From: Pusillimonas sp. DMV24BSW_D
Lineage (GTDB): Bacteria; Pseudomonadota; Gammaproteobacteria; Burkholderiales; Burkholderiaceae_B
Assembly (NCBI RefSeq): GCF_011388195.1
Contig: NZ_CP049990.1
Coordinates: 1,302,001-1,366,000 of the forward strand
Reading direction: 5' to 3'
Length of the DNA stretch: 64,000 nucleotides
Shown here: positions 18,457 through 26,314 of the stretch, piece after piece
Numbering within the stretch: position 1 is the first letter of the stretch
How the letters are laid out: each line of letters begins with the position of its first letter
Program-made: the position numbers and the translations under genes
Notes under the pieces: model-generated
What the model was told of the DNA's origin: nothing
The model's database searches: none
Seen by the model: the letters and a program-made list of their open reading frames with translations, nothing else

Positions 18457-18494
18457 CTTCATGCCTTCTCTTCATATGAAGCAAACTTCATGCC
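18457..18494. repeat. Cluster of CTTCAT repeats, candidate operator
   Basis: Two direct copies of CTTCATGCC (18457-18465 and 18486-18494) flank the palindrome CTTCATATGAAG (18470-18481). The last two elements also form ATGAAG-N4-CTTCAT. The cluster lies between the small minus-strand gene and serA, so a regulator bound here could act on either. Confidence 0.45.
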
Positions 18495-18599
18495 AGTTTT
18501 GATATCGGGTTTACCCCTATCGATAGCAGGGCTGTGCCAACGTATTTCCCCAGCTTGAGTCACAATGCGGTTTTGCACTTGTTCGTATTGGAAGACACG

Positions 18600-19808
18600 A
18601 TGACGCGTATTGTTTTGTTCGAGAATATTCATCCCAGTGCCCTGGAAGTATTCGAGGCTGCAGGTTTAACTGACGTGACAACTTATGCATCGGCGTTGCC
18701 CCCCAATCAGTTGCGTGAGGCGCTTGAAGGGGTGGAGTTGCTGGGCATTCGGTCTCGTACGCACCTTGACGAAACGGTGCTTTCCGGTGCGTCGTCTTTG
18801 CGTGCGGTAGGGTGTTTTTGTATCGGCACCAATCAGGTCGACCTGGAAACCGCCATGCTCAGGGGCATTCCGGTATTCAATGCCCCGTTTTCCAACACGC
18901 GTTCGGTGGCAGAGCTGGTGCTGGGTGAAACCATATTATTGTTGCGTCGCATTCCCGAGAAGAATGATCGCGTGCATCATGGCCACTGGGATAAAACAGC
19001 CGAAGGGGCTTATGAGGCGCGTGGCAAAACGCTCGGTATCGTGGGGTATGGCAATATTGGTTCACAAGTGGGAATTTTGGCGGAGGCCGCCGGGATGCGG
19101 GTGGTTTTTCACGATCTTGAAGCCAAATTACCCTTGGGTAACGCGCGCCCCTGCACCTCGTTAAAGCAATTGCTCGAGCAATCCGATGTGGTCACACTAC
19201 ATGTGCCGGGTGGCCGTGCCACTGAAAACATCATCAACGCCAAGACACTTTCCTACATGAAAAAAGGGGCGATACTTATTAATGCCTCGCGCGGCACAGT
19301 GGTGGATATCGATGCCTTGCACGATGCCCTGCAGATGTCGCATTTGTCGGGTGCCGCGATCGACGTATTCCCAAGCGAGCCTAAAGGTCGGGATGAGCCC
19401 TTGCAGAGTCCTTTGATAGGAATGCGAAACGTCATTCTTACGCCGCATATCGGTGGCAGTACCCAAGAATCGCAAGAGAATATTGGGCGTGAAGTCGCCG
19501 AGAAACTGGTGCGTTTTGCTTTAAGCGGTACAACCAAAGGCGCGGTGAATTTCCCCGAAGTACCGTATCAAGACGCTGCCGGCGCAACACGTATTTTGCA
19601 CGTTCATCGCAACGAGCCTGGGGCAATGGGCGCGTTAAGCAGCTTGATGGCGCGACATGGTTTGAATATTGTGCGACAACAATTGCAAACAAAAGGGCCG
19701 GTAGGCTACGTTATTTCCGATGTTGAGGGTGAAGTGAACGAGGCGGTAATGCAGGCTTTGCGGCAAGACCCGATTACGATTCGATGCGATCAGATTGCAT
19801 CAACATGA
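18600..19808 (+). CDS. serA: D-3-phosphoglycerate dehydrogenase
   Basis: 402 residues (E. coli 410). It oxidises 3-phosphoglycerate with NAD+ as the first step of serine synthesis. The D-2-hydroxyacid dehydrogenase fold is seen with 'GCFCIGTNQVDLETA', the NAD-binding 'LGIVGYGNIGSQVG' and the catalytic Arg, Glu and His in 'INASRGTVVDIDAL', 'DVFPSEP' and 'LTPHIGGST'. A C-terminal ACT domain (about 325-400) binds serine for feedback inhibition. I chose the ATG at 18600 (GGAAG 5 bases upstream) over an upstream in-frame start at 18534 because the family begins at MTRIVL. Its 3' end overlaps nsrR by 35 bp. Confidence 0.95.
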   Translation: MTRIVLFENIHPSALEVFEAAGLTDVTTYASALPPNQLREALEGVELLGIRSRTHLDETVLSGASSLRAVGCFCIGTNQVDLETAMLRGIPVFNAPFSNTRSVAELVLGETILLLRRIPEKNDRVHHGHWDKTAEGAYEARGKTLGIVGYGNIGSQVGILAEAAGMRVVFHDLEAKLPLGNARPCTSLKQLLEQSDVVTLHVPGGRATENIINAKTLSYMKKGAILINASRGTVVDIDALHDALQMSHLSGAAIDVFPSEPKGRDEPLQSPLIGMRNVILTPHIGGSTQESQENIGREVAEKLVRFALSGTTKGAVNFPEVPYQDAAGATRILHVHRNEPGAMGALSSLMARHGLNIVRQQLQTKGPVGYVISDVEGEVNEAVMQALRQDPITIRCDQIAST

Positions 19809-20217
19809 TGACTTTTTCACTGGCCGGCAGAATGTCGGCCAGTGTGTACTGATCGAGGTGCTGAAGAAACTGCTGCAGCGCCCCCTCCATGATTCCTGTC
19901 AGGGCGCAATAGCCCCCCAGAGTGCAGGCGCTTTCCGTGCCCAGGCATTCAACCACGTGGAAATCGTTTTCCGTATCGCGCACCACTGCGCCAAGGTTGA
20001 TTTCAGACGGCGCTTTGGAGAGTTTCATGCCGCCGTTTTTCCCCCGCACCGTAGTGAGCCAACCTTTTACGCTGAGTCGGTGCGTGACCTTCATCAGGTG
20101 TGGTTCGGAAATGTTGTAGGCTGACGCGATCTCGGCGATTGTGCAAAGGCGATCGGGGTTCTGGCCTACATACATAAGCAGGCGCATGGCGTAATCGGTT
20201 AGGGTGGTTAAGCGCAT
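19774..20217 (-). CDS. nsrR: Rrf2-family nitric-oxide-sensing repressor NsrR
   Basis: 147 residues. N-terminal winged helix (MRLTTLTDYAMRLLMYVG, recognition region 'YNISEPHLMKVTHRLS'), a dimerisation helix, and three cysteines C91, C98 and C104 in a C-x6-C-x5-C pattern as in NsrR [Fe-S] proteins. NO destroys the cluster and relieves repression. It is the last gene of a globin-nnrS-nsrR operon, with 48 bp between nnrS and nsrR. A 23-bp NsrR-like dyad on the operon promoter (21888-21910) suggests autorepression. Convergent 35-bp overlap with serA. Confidence 0.93.
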   Translation of the reverse strand: MRLTTLTDYAMRLLMYVGQNPDRLCTIAEIASAYNISEPHLMKVTHRLSVKGWLTTVRGKNGGMKLSKAPSEINLGAVVRDTENDFHVVECLGTESACTLGGYCALTGIMEGALQQFLQHLDQYTLADILPASEKVIMLMQSDRIES

Positions 20218-20265
20218 GACGCAAATAATAACGGTAAAAGGATAAACACGGTTTTACCCTAAAAA

Positions 20266-21474
20266 TTAAGGTATGGCATTAGGGCGGGGGCGAATCAACA
20301 TGGGAACAAAGCGCCACAAATAGAGCGCAAGGCTCAATACCCAGCAAGCGGCCGCTGCATGCACAAGAAACAGAGCAAGCGGGCTGGGCCATAACGCAGT
20401 CATTCGCAAAACAACGGCAAATACCATAAGCCAGTAGCTTGCGATCATGCTGTGATCAAGTTTAAGCGGCCGCCCCAAATGCCCGAGTGCTGTGCGGGTA
20501 ACCATGCCAATAATCAAGAGGGCAAACCCACCCATGCCGATCACGTGCGCAGGCAACGCGGTGCGCGATAAGACATTGGGTGTCCAGCCGGCCAGCCACA
20601 GGCCGGCAACAACCAAACCCAAACCCAGAAATGCATAGCCCAAATAGAGAATCCAAAGGATGGGTTTGCTTAATATTGCACCAGGCTTCCAGCGTATAAC
20701 CTGATACAGGCTAATGAGCCCTGCGGACGCTAGCAGAAGGGCTGTCAGGCGAGGCAGATTCACCAGCCCCGTGGCAATGGCGAGCAAACCCAGGCCCAAT
20801 TGAGCTTGCCCCCAGCCGGTTAGCATGGGTAGCGACAAACCCGGTAGGGCGCGCATGGCAAAAAAGGGTATCACCCGGCGTGCAACCAGGAGGGCGATAA
20901 TGGCCATGCCAATGAGTCCGATAGTGAAATAATGCATTAAGGCGGCGTAGTCGTGGTGCCAGGCTGCGTAAAGATACAACACGTTGGCCATACCCAAGCC
21001 CAGGGCCAGCCAGGGTAGCCCATAGTTGCGCCGATTCCGCGTACGGTTAATAACGCGCCAAAGAGCGATAAATGTCGATAAAAAAAACAGGGTTTCAACG
21101 GCGCCCGCCAATATGAATAGTATTGGTTCGCTAAAAAGGTAAAGCAATCGGGCCATTGCCCACAGCAGCGCGAGTACTGCCAGTGGGGTGCCCTTCATAG
21201 GGTTAAGCCCGGTCCAGGTGGCGCTGGCGGTGAGCAGAAAGCCAACGGCAATGGTGGCAATAAACCCCCAAAGCATTTCATGGGCATGCCAGGCCAATGC
21301 ACCCATGTGCATATTGAGCCATTGTGGAGCGAAAACCCAGAGCGCTACAGAAATAAGCGCCCAGGCGCATCCTGCGATGTATAAGGGGCGAAAACCCAGC
21401 TCCAGAAAAGCGTGCATGCTGGGTTTGGCGGGTTTTTGCTTTTCCGGCTCCTGAATGAACATGACGTTAGCCAT
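20266..21474 (-). CDS. nnrS: NnrS family multi-pass membrane protein (nitric oxide response)
   Basis: 402 residues, about twelve hydrophobic helices. NnrS proteins are haem- and copper-containing membrane proteins that help cells tolerate NO. Family features seen are 'GFRPLYIAGCAWALISV' at the start, 'WHAHEMLWGFIATIAVGFLLTA' with a His pair, 'GMAIIALLVARRVIPFF' and 'PAHVIGMGGFALLIIGMVTRTALGHLGR'. I chose the ATG at 21474, which overlaps the globin stop by 8 bases, over an upstream in-frame start at 21555 inside the globin gene. Translationally coupled to the globin. Confidence 0.92.
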   Translation of the reverse strand: MANVMFIQEPEKQKPAKPSMHAFLELGFRPLYIAGCAWALISVALWVFAPQWLNMHMGALAWHAHEMLWGFIATIAVGFLLTASATWTGLNPMKGTPLAVLALLWAMARLLYLFSEPILFILAGAVETLFFLSTFIALWRVINRTRNRRNYGLPWLALGLGMANVLYLYAAWHHDYAALMHYFTIGLIGMAIIALLVARRVIPFFAMRALPGLSLPMLTGWGQAQLGLGLLAIATGLVNLPRLTALLLASAGLISLYQVIRWKPGAILSKPILWILYLGYAFLGLGLVVAGLWLAGWTPNVLSRTALPAHVIGMGGFALLIIGMVTRTALGHLGRPLKLDHSMIASYWLMVFAVVLRMTALWPSPLALFLVHAAAACWVLSLALYLWRFVPMLIRPRPNAIP

Positions 21475-21874
21475 GGACAACCTCGGTAAGGGGTTTGTCG
21501 GGGTTGTGATGCAATTGATAGCCATACCACAGGCTGCGGGCGATACGCTGAGCAAACATGTCTGCCCGTTGTGCCAATGCCTGGTTTTCCAATGTGCTCA
21601 TTGTTTCGTTGAAAAGCTTAAGCCAACGCCCGAACAGCTCCCCGCTTAAATTGGGTAAGGCAACGTGTTTGGGCATAGGCGTGCCGTTGTAGGTGCCGGT
21701 ACCCAGTAGCATCGACGACCAAAATTGCACCATTTTTTCCAAGTGGGTGTCCCAATGTTGGATATGGCCATTGAAAATGGGCCCCAGTTGTTCGTCGTCA
21801 CGCACGCGATCGTAGAAACGATAAACAAAGTCGCGTATTTCGTCGACGGTTCCCAGGTTTTCTCGTTCCGTCAT
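21467..21874 (-). CDS. Group III truncated haemoglobin
   Basis: 135 residues, 2-on-2 globin of group III (Campylobacter Ctb-like). Visible are 'FVYRFYDRVRDDEQLGPIFNGHI' (B/C-E region), 'WDTHLEKMVQFWSSMLLGTGTYNG', and 'PMPKHVALPNL' whose His is the proximal haem ligand. Such globins bind O2 and NO and are induced by nitrosative stress. First gene of an operon with nnrS (8-bp overlap) and nsrR. Upstream is a promoter with a perfect TTGACA and an NsrR-like dyad. Confidence 0.9.
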   Translation of the reverse strand: MTERENLGTVDEIRDFVYRFYDRVRDDEQLGPIFNGHIQHWDTHLEKMVQFWSSMLLGTGTYNGTPMPKHVALPNLSGELFGRWLKLFNETMSTLENQALAQRADMFAQRIARSLWYGYQLHHNPDKPLTEVVHG

Positions 21875-21887
21875 GACACACCCCTTA

Positions 21888-21935
21888 AAGATATATATTA
21901 TTAATATCTTATTAATTGTTCTATAACGTTGTCAA
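21888..21935 (-). promoter_or_regulatory. Promoter with 23-bp NsrR-like operator for globin-nnrS-nsrR
   Basis: Read on the minus strand: -35 TTGACA (21930-21935), 18-bp spacer, -10 TAAGAT (21906-21911). A dyad AAGATAT-N9-ATATCTT (21888-21910) overlaps the -10 and the start site. Its 11-1-11 layout with AAGAT outer arms matches the known NsrR consensus, so NsrR bound here would block RNA polymerase. The start codon of the globin is 14 bp further. Confidence 0.75.
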
Positions 21936-22037
21936 TCGGTTTTTAAGTATTCCGATAGCAGGTACACTCCGAACAATTTCCTGCCAATTTTTTGGAGACA
22001 AGCGCAGCGTCGGGGTAATTCGGCGCGGTAATGTGTC

Positions 22038-23066
22038 ATGTCATTGCAAATGAAGTCTCGTTTACAGTCAATAAGCTGCGTGGTGCCGTGCCTGAATGAA
22101 GAGGCGAATCTGGGGGTGTTGCTGCCAGGTTTGCTGGCTGTGCTCAGGAAACTGGCACCCGCGTGCGAAATCATCGTGGTCGATGATGGTAGTACTGATG
22201 GCACTGCCGGCCTGCTGTCGGGTTGGGCAAACGATCACCCTGAAATTGTTTATTTGCAACTATCGCGTAATTTCGGCAAGGAAGCGGCCTTAAGTGCGGG
22301 CTTGGCTGCAGCCAAAGGTCAGGTGGTGGTGAGTATGGATGCCGACCTCCAGCACCCCCCCGCCCTAATATCTGAAATGTTGTCGCGTTGGGAGGAAGGG
22401 GCCGACATGGTTTATGCCGTCCGGGCCAGTCGCAACGACGAATCCGTTTTCAAGCGATTCGGCAGCAAGCTTTTTTATCAGCTTATGCGCACGTCGGGTG
22501 GGGTGCGCGTACCGGAGAACGCGGGCGATTTTCGTTTAATGGATCGTGCGGTGGTCGACGCCCTGATGATGCTTCCTGAGCGAAATCGCTTTATGAAAGG
22601 TTTGTTTGCCTGGGTAGGGTTTAAGTCGGAGCCTTTGTATTACAACCCACCCGAACGTTTGCACGGAAGGACTAGCTTCCATCCTTTTAAACTATTTGGT
22701 TTTGCCATTGATGGGTTAACTGCCTTTACAACTTGGCCGCTGCGCTTGTTAAGTGTGGTGGGCATTATTATTTCGTTGCTTTCCTTTGCGTATGGCCTTT
22801 TCACCGTTATTAAGCATTTGCTGTACGGTGATCCGGTGCAGGGTTTTACCACGCTGGCCACGGTTATTTTGTTTTTTGCCGGGGTGAATTTGATTTCGGT
22901 TGGTGTGCTGGGTGAGTACATTGGCCGTATTTTTGGTGAAGTAAAAGGGCGGCCGGTATACATTGTGCGAAAACAAGCGGGCCGTGGGCTTGAGCCCATG
23001 GCAGAGTCAAATAAACCTACCCCCGCTGAGTCGACCCGCGAAATGCCCAGAAGCGGCCAAGAATAA
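22038..23066 (+). CDS. GT2-family glycosyltransferase, polyprenyl-phosphate type (GtrB/ArnC/DPM1-like)
   Basis: 342 residues. The GT-A domain has 'SCVVPCLNEEANLGVLLPGL', 'IIVVDDGSTDGTAGLL' and the metal-binding 'VVSMDADLQHPPALI', then 'GRTSFHPFKLFGFAIDGL'. Two C-terminal transmembrane helices (about 235-260 and 270-295) and 'LGEYIGRIFGEVKGRP' are typical of enzymes that move a sugar from a nucleotide donor to undecaprenyl phosphate. A GtrA-type flippase candidate lies convergently downstream with a 50-bp overlap, and a YdjC-type deacetylase follows. Sugar and acceptor unknown. Confidence 0.9.
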   Translation: MSLQMKSRLQSISCVVPCLNEEANLGVLLPGLLAVLRKLAPACEIIVVDDGSTDGTAGLLSGWANDHPEIVYLQLSRNFGKEAALSAGLAAAKGQVVVSMDADLQHPPALISEMLSRWEEGADMVYAVRASRNDESVFKRFGSKLFYQLMRTSGGVRVPENAGDFRLMDRAVVDALMMLPERNRFMKGLFAWVGFKSEPLYYNPPERLHGRTSFHPFKLFGFAIDGLTAFTTWPLRLLSVVGIIISLLSFAYGLFTVIKHLLYGDPVQGFTTLATVILFFAGVNLISVGVLGEYIGRIFGEVKGRPVYIVRKQAGRGLEPMAESNKPTPAESTREMPRSGQE

Positions 23067-23418
23067 ATGTCATTGCCGCAATCGCAATTAAGATCGAACC
23101 CAATAAAATATCGTAGCGAATTGAAGTGGTTGCCAAAAGCAAGGCATAACTTGCTTCGTTAAGGGCAAAACCCAGGGCCGATACCAGGAAAAACCGTCGT
23201 GCCGCCTGCCACATGGGGGCGTGCTGATGGCGAAAAGTGAGTTGAAAGTGGCCTGTAAATGAAACGACGAATGCAACGAGCCAACCTAGGACATTGGCAA
23301 ACAGTGGGGCGATGTGCAAAGTGGAAACAAGCGCAACGACAACCAGCCAATGCGTGGCGGCGGCACCGCAGCCCACTCCAATAAAACAGGCTAGTTGCTT
23401 TAAGGTATTTTTCATCAT
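23017..23418 (-). CDS. GtrA family membrane protein (putative lipid-linked sugar flippase)
   Basis: 133 residues with four hydrophobic helices and the family features 'FIGVGCGAAATHWLVVVALV', 'NVLGWLVAFVVSFTGHFQLTF' (Asn/Gly plus a Phe/His-rich end) and 'NEASYALLL'. GtrA proteins are thought to flip undecaprenyl-phosphate-sugars across the inner membrane, working with a GtrB-like transferase such as the neighbour at 22038. The 3' end overlaps that gene by 50 bp. The start lies inside or against the 5' end of the YdjC-like gene on the other strand. Confidence 0.87.
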   Translation of the reverse strand: MMKNTLKQLACFIGVGCGAAATHWLVVVALVSTLHIAPLFANVLGWLVAFVVSFTGHFQLTFRHQHAPMWQAARRFFLVSALGFALNEASYALLLATTSIRYDILLGSILIAIAAMTFILGRFWAFRGSTQRG

Positions 23419-23437
23419 GCTTCACAATGCGGGTTCA

Positions 23438-24232
23438 ATGGAAAAAAACAAAACCTTGATTCTGTGCGCCGACGACTTTGGTGCAAATCCGGCGGCAAAT
23501 GCGGCTATTCTAGCGCTCGCGCAATGCGGGCGTCTAAGTGCTGCCAGTTGCCTGGTTGACGGCCCGACCTTTGGCCGCGATGCTTCTTTATTGCACGCAA
23601 CGCAACTGCAAACAGGCCTGCACCTTAATTTCACCGATGATTTTGGCCAACCCGATTCAGTCATGCCTATTAACCAACTCGTTTTAGCGGCTTATTTACG
23701 TCGGCTGAAAGTGTCGGTTGTTCAAACTGCCGTGGCGCGTCAGCTGGACCGTTTTGAAAGCCTGATGGGGCGTGCGCCTGACTACATTGACGGGCACTTG
23801 CACGTTCATCAGCTACCCATTATTCGTGATGCTCTGCTGGCAGAGATGACCAAGCGGTATGGGCATATGCCGACACAGCCTTGGCTGCGCAATACCCGGT
23901 TCCGGAAGGCGCCGGGGCTTCCCACTGCGTTAGCTTTAAAAGCCAGGACGATTCAAGTGCTGGGTTCGGCAAAGCTGGTTCGTCTTGCTGCCGCAAAGCG
24001 CTTTACGACCAATACCGGATTTTTAGGGGTGTATGGGTTTACGGGTGGCGAGTCGGCTTATTCGAAGTATATGCAAGCCTGGTTGGGTGCTGTGCAGGAC
24101 GGCGATGTGTTGATGTGCCACCCCGAGTGCGGAGATGAGGCCAGGGATGCCCAGCGCTGTGCCGAGTACCATGTGTTAAGTAGCTACAATTTTACGGCGT
24201 GGCTAGAGGCAAATTCAATTCACCTCAGGTAG
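23438..24232 (+). CDS. ChbG/YdjC (HpnK-like) carbohydrate deacetylase family protein
   Basis: 264 residues from the chosen start MEKNKTLILCADDFG. The family's metal-binding Asp pair is in 'CADDFGANPA'. The His ligands are in 'QTGLHLNFTDDFG' and 'YIDGHLHVHQLPIIRD'. Near the end 'VLMCHPECGDEA' is another conserved His block. ChbG deacetylates N-acetylated oligosaccharides; HpnK relatives act in lipid modification. An ATG at 23417 (7 more residues) is possible, and overlaps the divergent gtrA start codon. The position next to GT2 and GtrA suggests work on a lipid-linked N-acetyl sugar; this is inference. Confidence 0.85.
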   Translation: MEKNKTLILCADDFGANPAANAAILALAQCGRLSAASCLVDGPTFGRDASLLHATQLQTGLHLNFTDDFGQPDSVMPINQLVLAAYLRRLKVSVVQTAVARQLDRFESLMGRAPDYIDGHLHVHQLPIIRDALLAEMTKRYGHMPTQPWLRNTRFRKAPGLPTALALKARTIQVLGSAKLVRLAAAKRFTTNTGFLGVYGFTGGESAYSKYMQAWLGAVQDGDVLMCHPECGDEARDAQRCAEYHVLSSYNFTAWLEANSIHLR

Positions 24233-24302
24233 TACAGTAGTACACTGTGGAGATCAAATTAATATGTTGGGCAGCGCCCGGCGCCTTATTGCGGAGACTC
24301 AA

Positions 24303-24644
24303 ATGGCGGTTCCTGTTAATCCTTTAACCGACTCTTTTTCTGTTGCCCCTCAGTTGTCTGCCGGTGATATGTCGGCAGTGGCTCAGGCAGGGTATAAAAG
24401 CGTGATTATTAACCGGCCCGATTTCGAAGGCGGCCCCGATCAGCCCGCTTCGAGCGACGTGATAACGGCGGCGAAGGCGGTCGGTTTGGAAGTGGTTTAT
24501 CAGCCTGTTGTTAGCGGTGCCATTACCGCTCAAGACGTCACTCAGTTCGCCGAGTTACTTAAAACTATGCCAAAACCCATTTTGGCTTATTGCCGCAGCG
24601 GCGCGCGGTGTACGCAATTATTTCAGGCGGCGAGCATTTCTTGA
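24303..24644 (+). CDS. TIGR01244/DUF442-type phosphatase-sulfurtransferase domain protein
   Basis: 113 residues. Dual-specificity-phosphatase-like fold: 'VAPQLSAGDMSAVAQAGYKSVIINRPDFEG', then the active loop 'YCRSGARC', matching C-x5-R of cysteine phosphatases and rhodaneses. The family is often fused or linked to beta-lactamase-like sulfur dioxygenases (BLH) and sulfide oxidation. Here it stands alone between a YdjC-like gene and a UspA gene. Start ATG at 24303 has GGAGA 5 bases upstream; an in-frame upstream start at 24264 is less likely. Substrate unknown. Confidence 0.82.
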   Translation: MAVPVNPLTDSFSVAPQLSAGDMSAVAQAGYKSVIINRPDFEGGPDQPASSDVITAAKAVGLEVVYQPVVSGAITAQDVTQFAELLKTMPKPILAYCRSGARCTQLFQAASIS

Positions 24645-24734
24645 TGTAACGCAAACAAGCGCTGCAAACAGGCTTTATTTTTTTACACGGTATGCGTAGC
24701 ATTACGTTAACAATAAACCAGAGGCTTAAAAATC

Positions 24735-25202
24735 ATGTTCAAAAAAGTTCTTATTCCTACCGATGGTTCCGTACTGTCCACTCAGTCTGCAAACAAAGGT
24801 ATTTGTTTTGCCAAAAAGGTCGGTGCTGAAGTGGTGGCCTTGCATGTTACGCAACCCTTTGCAGCAACAGTCGGCTTCGACGGCATGGCTGCGGCTTATG
24901 CCATCACCGATGAAGACTACGATAAGACGGCCGCTGAACAAGCCCACAAATATTTAAAATCGGTTACCGATCGCGCTGAAACCGCCGGTGTAAAGGCACA
25001 AGCCGTTTCAGCAACCAATTTCAATGTGGCGGATGGCGTTGTCCAGGCTGCCGAAGAGCATGGCTGCGATTTGATTTTTATCGGTAGTCATGGTCGCAGT
25101 GGCCTGTCACGGTTGCTGCTGGGTAGTGTCACGGCTAAAGTATTAAGCCTGGCGAAAACGGCGGTATTGGTGTACCGCGTAAAGGAAGAAAAAGACGCTT
25201 AA
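24735..25202 (+). CDS. Universal stress protein (UspA family)
   Basis: 155 residues, single Usp domain. It opens 'FKKVLIPTDGSVLSTQSANKG' and carries the ATP-binding signature G-2x-G-9x-G(S) in 'GSHGRSGLSRLLLGSVTAKVL', so it is probably the ATP-binding type. Such proteins support survival under stress or growth arrest. The stop overlaps the convergent fdsD stop by 4 bp. Role here unknown; the neighbourhood (NO response, formate oxidation) points to redox or oxygen-limitation stress. Confidence 0.92.
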   Translation: MFKKVLIPTDGSVLSTQSANKGICFAKKVGAEVVALHVTQPFAATVGFDGMAAAYAITDEDYDKTAAEQAHKYLKSVTDRAETAGVKAQAVSATNFNVADGVVQAAEEHGCDLIFIGSHGRSGLSRLLLGSVTAKVLSLAKTAVLVYRVKEEKDA

Positions 25203-25447
25203 GTTTTGGGCATTAAGCGATCCCGATGTTGATTCAGGGCCTCCAGCGTAATCGGGCTAAGTTCCGATTCGGCCGTACGGCCTTCGGGGTTGCTTACCAG
25301 AAACTCAAGTATTTGACGCCGCATACGGGGCTCCCAGAATTTCTCGATATGGTTGGCGACACCTTCAACACCTTCAGCCCGGTCGGGCATGGCGTCGAAA
25401 AAGTCTCCGATGCGGTTGGCCAAATGAATGAGTTGATCGATATTCAC
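25199..25447 (-). CDS. fdsD: NAD-dependent formate dehydrogenase delta subunit
   Basis: 82 residues. FdsD is the small subunit at the end of fds operons (as in Cupriavidus necator and Rhodobacter capsulatus), needed for assembly or stability of the FdsABG complex. Typical opening 'MNIDQLIHLANRIGDFFDAMPDR' region and 'IEKFWEPRMRRQIL', which is the best conserved part. It overlaps the fdhD stop by 4 bases (ATGA), so it is translationally coupled. Last gene of the operon; its stop meets uspA. Confidence 0.92.
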   Translation of the reverse strand: MNIDQLIHLANRIGDFFDAMPDRAEGVEGVANHIEKFWEPRMRRQILEFLVSNPEGRTAESELSPITLEALNQHRDRLMPKT

Positions 25448-26304
25448 GACGATATTTCCTTGCTGAGATATTCGGGATGGGCGTAAACGGTGAAAGACTC
25501 ACCTCGCATGAAGCCCGCTAAAAAAAGATTTAAATTCTGTGCCATACGTGCCGCGTAGGCCGTAGGGGCCGACACGGCGATCAGGGCGTTAATACCGGCT
25601 GCCGCCGATTTTTGCACCATTTCAAAACTGGCGCGGCTTGAAATAACGGCAAATCCACATTGCGGATCGAAAGGTTTGCGAATCAGGCTGCCGATGAGTT
25701 TGTCCAACGCGTTGTGTCGACCAACGTCTTCTCGTACCGCTTTCAGGGTTCCATCGGCGTCAGCCCAAGCCGCCGCATGAGATGCACCGGTTGTACTGTG
25801 CACAGGCTGCGCGTTGCGCAACTGTTGCGCGGCCCGAATAATTGCAAACGTTGCAAGGCGCTCGTGTCGCGCGGCAACGGGTTGAAGCGGGCGAACCACT
25901 TCTTCCAGGTTTTCAATGCCGCACAAACCACAACCGGTGCGTCCTGCCATGGCGCGCCGTCTGCGTTTCAGGCTGTCTAAACACGCACTGGCAATGGTCA
26001 CCGCCACAATAATCCCGTTTTCGGTTTCTTCCAGCTCAATATCATAAACATCGGACGCCGAGCGAATCAGGCCTTCGGTATACGAAAAGCCATAAGCGAA
26101 GTCTTCCAGGTCGTTGGGGGTCGCTAGTAATGTGGCATGTGCGATGCCGTTATATTCCAGGGCAATCGGCACTTCGTTGACCAGTTCGTCGGGTTCCGCC
26201 AATAGAACATGACTGTCGGGGTGCCGGCGCCAGACAGTCGCGCGAAGGTGTCCGGCTGATAGTTCGGCCGGACACCAGGAAGGGGCAGGTTTCAACGACG
26301 CCAT
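25444..26304 (-). CDS. fdhD: Formate dehydrogenase accessory sulfurtransferase FdhD (FdsC)
   Basis: 286 residues. FdhD moves sulfur from a cysteine desulfurase to the Mo-bis-MGD cofactor before it enters the alpha subunit. Seen are 'DEVPIALEYNGIAHATLLATPNDLED'-like start region ('VPIALEYNGI'), the catalytic 'GRTGCGLCGIENLEEV' with both cysteines, 'TTGASHAAAW' and 'EDVGRHNALDKLIG', and the C-terminal 'SRASFEMVQK'. It lies between fdsA (10 bp) and fdsD (4-bp overlap), the order seen in other fds operons. Confidence 0.95.
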   Translation of the reverse strand: MASLKPAPSWCPAELSAGHLRATVWRRHPDSHVLLAEPDELVNEVPIALEYNGIAHATLLATPNDLEDFAYGFSYTEGLIRSASDVYDIELEETENGIIVAVTIASACLDSLKRRRRAMAGRTGCGLCGIENLEEVVRPLQPVAARHERLATFAIIRAAQQLRNAQPVHSTTGASHAAAWADADGTLKAVREDVGRHNALDKLIGSLIRKPFDPQCGFAVISSRASFEMVQKSAAAGINALIAVSAPTAYAARMAQNLNLFLAGFMRGESFTVYAHPEYLSKEISS

Positions 26305-26314
26305 AAAGGGCTGA

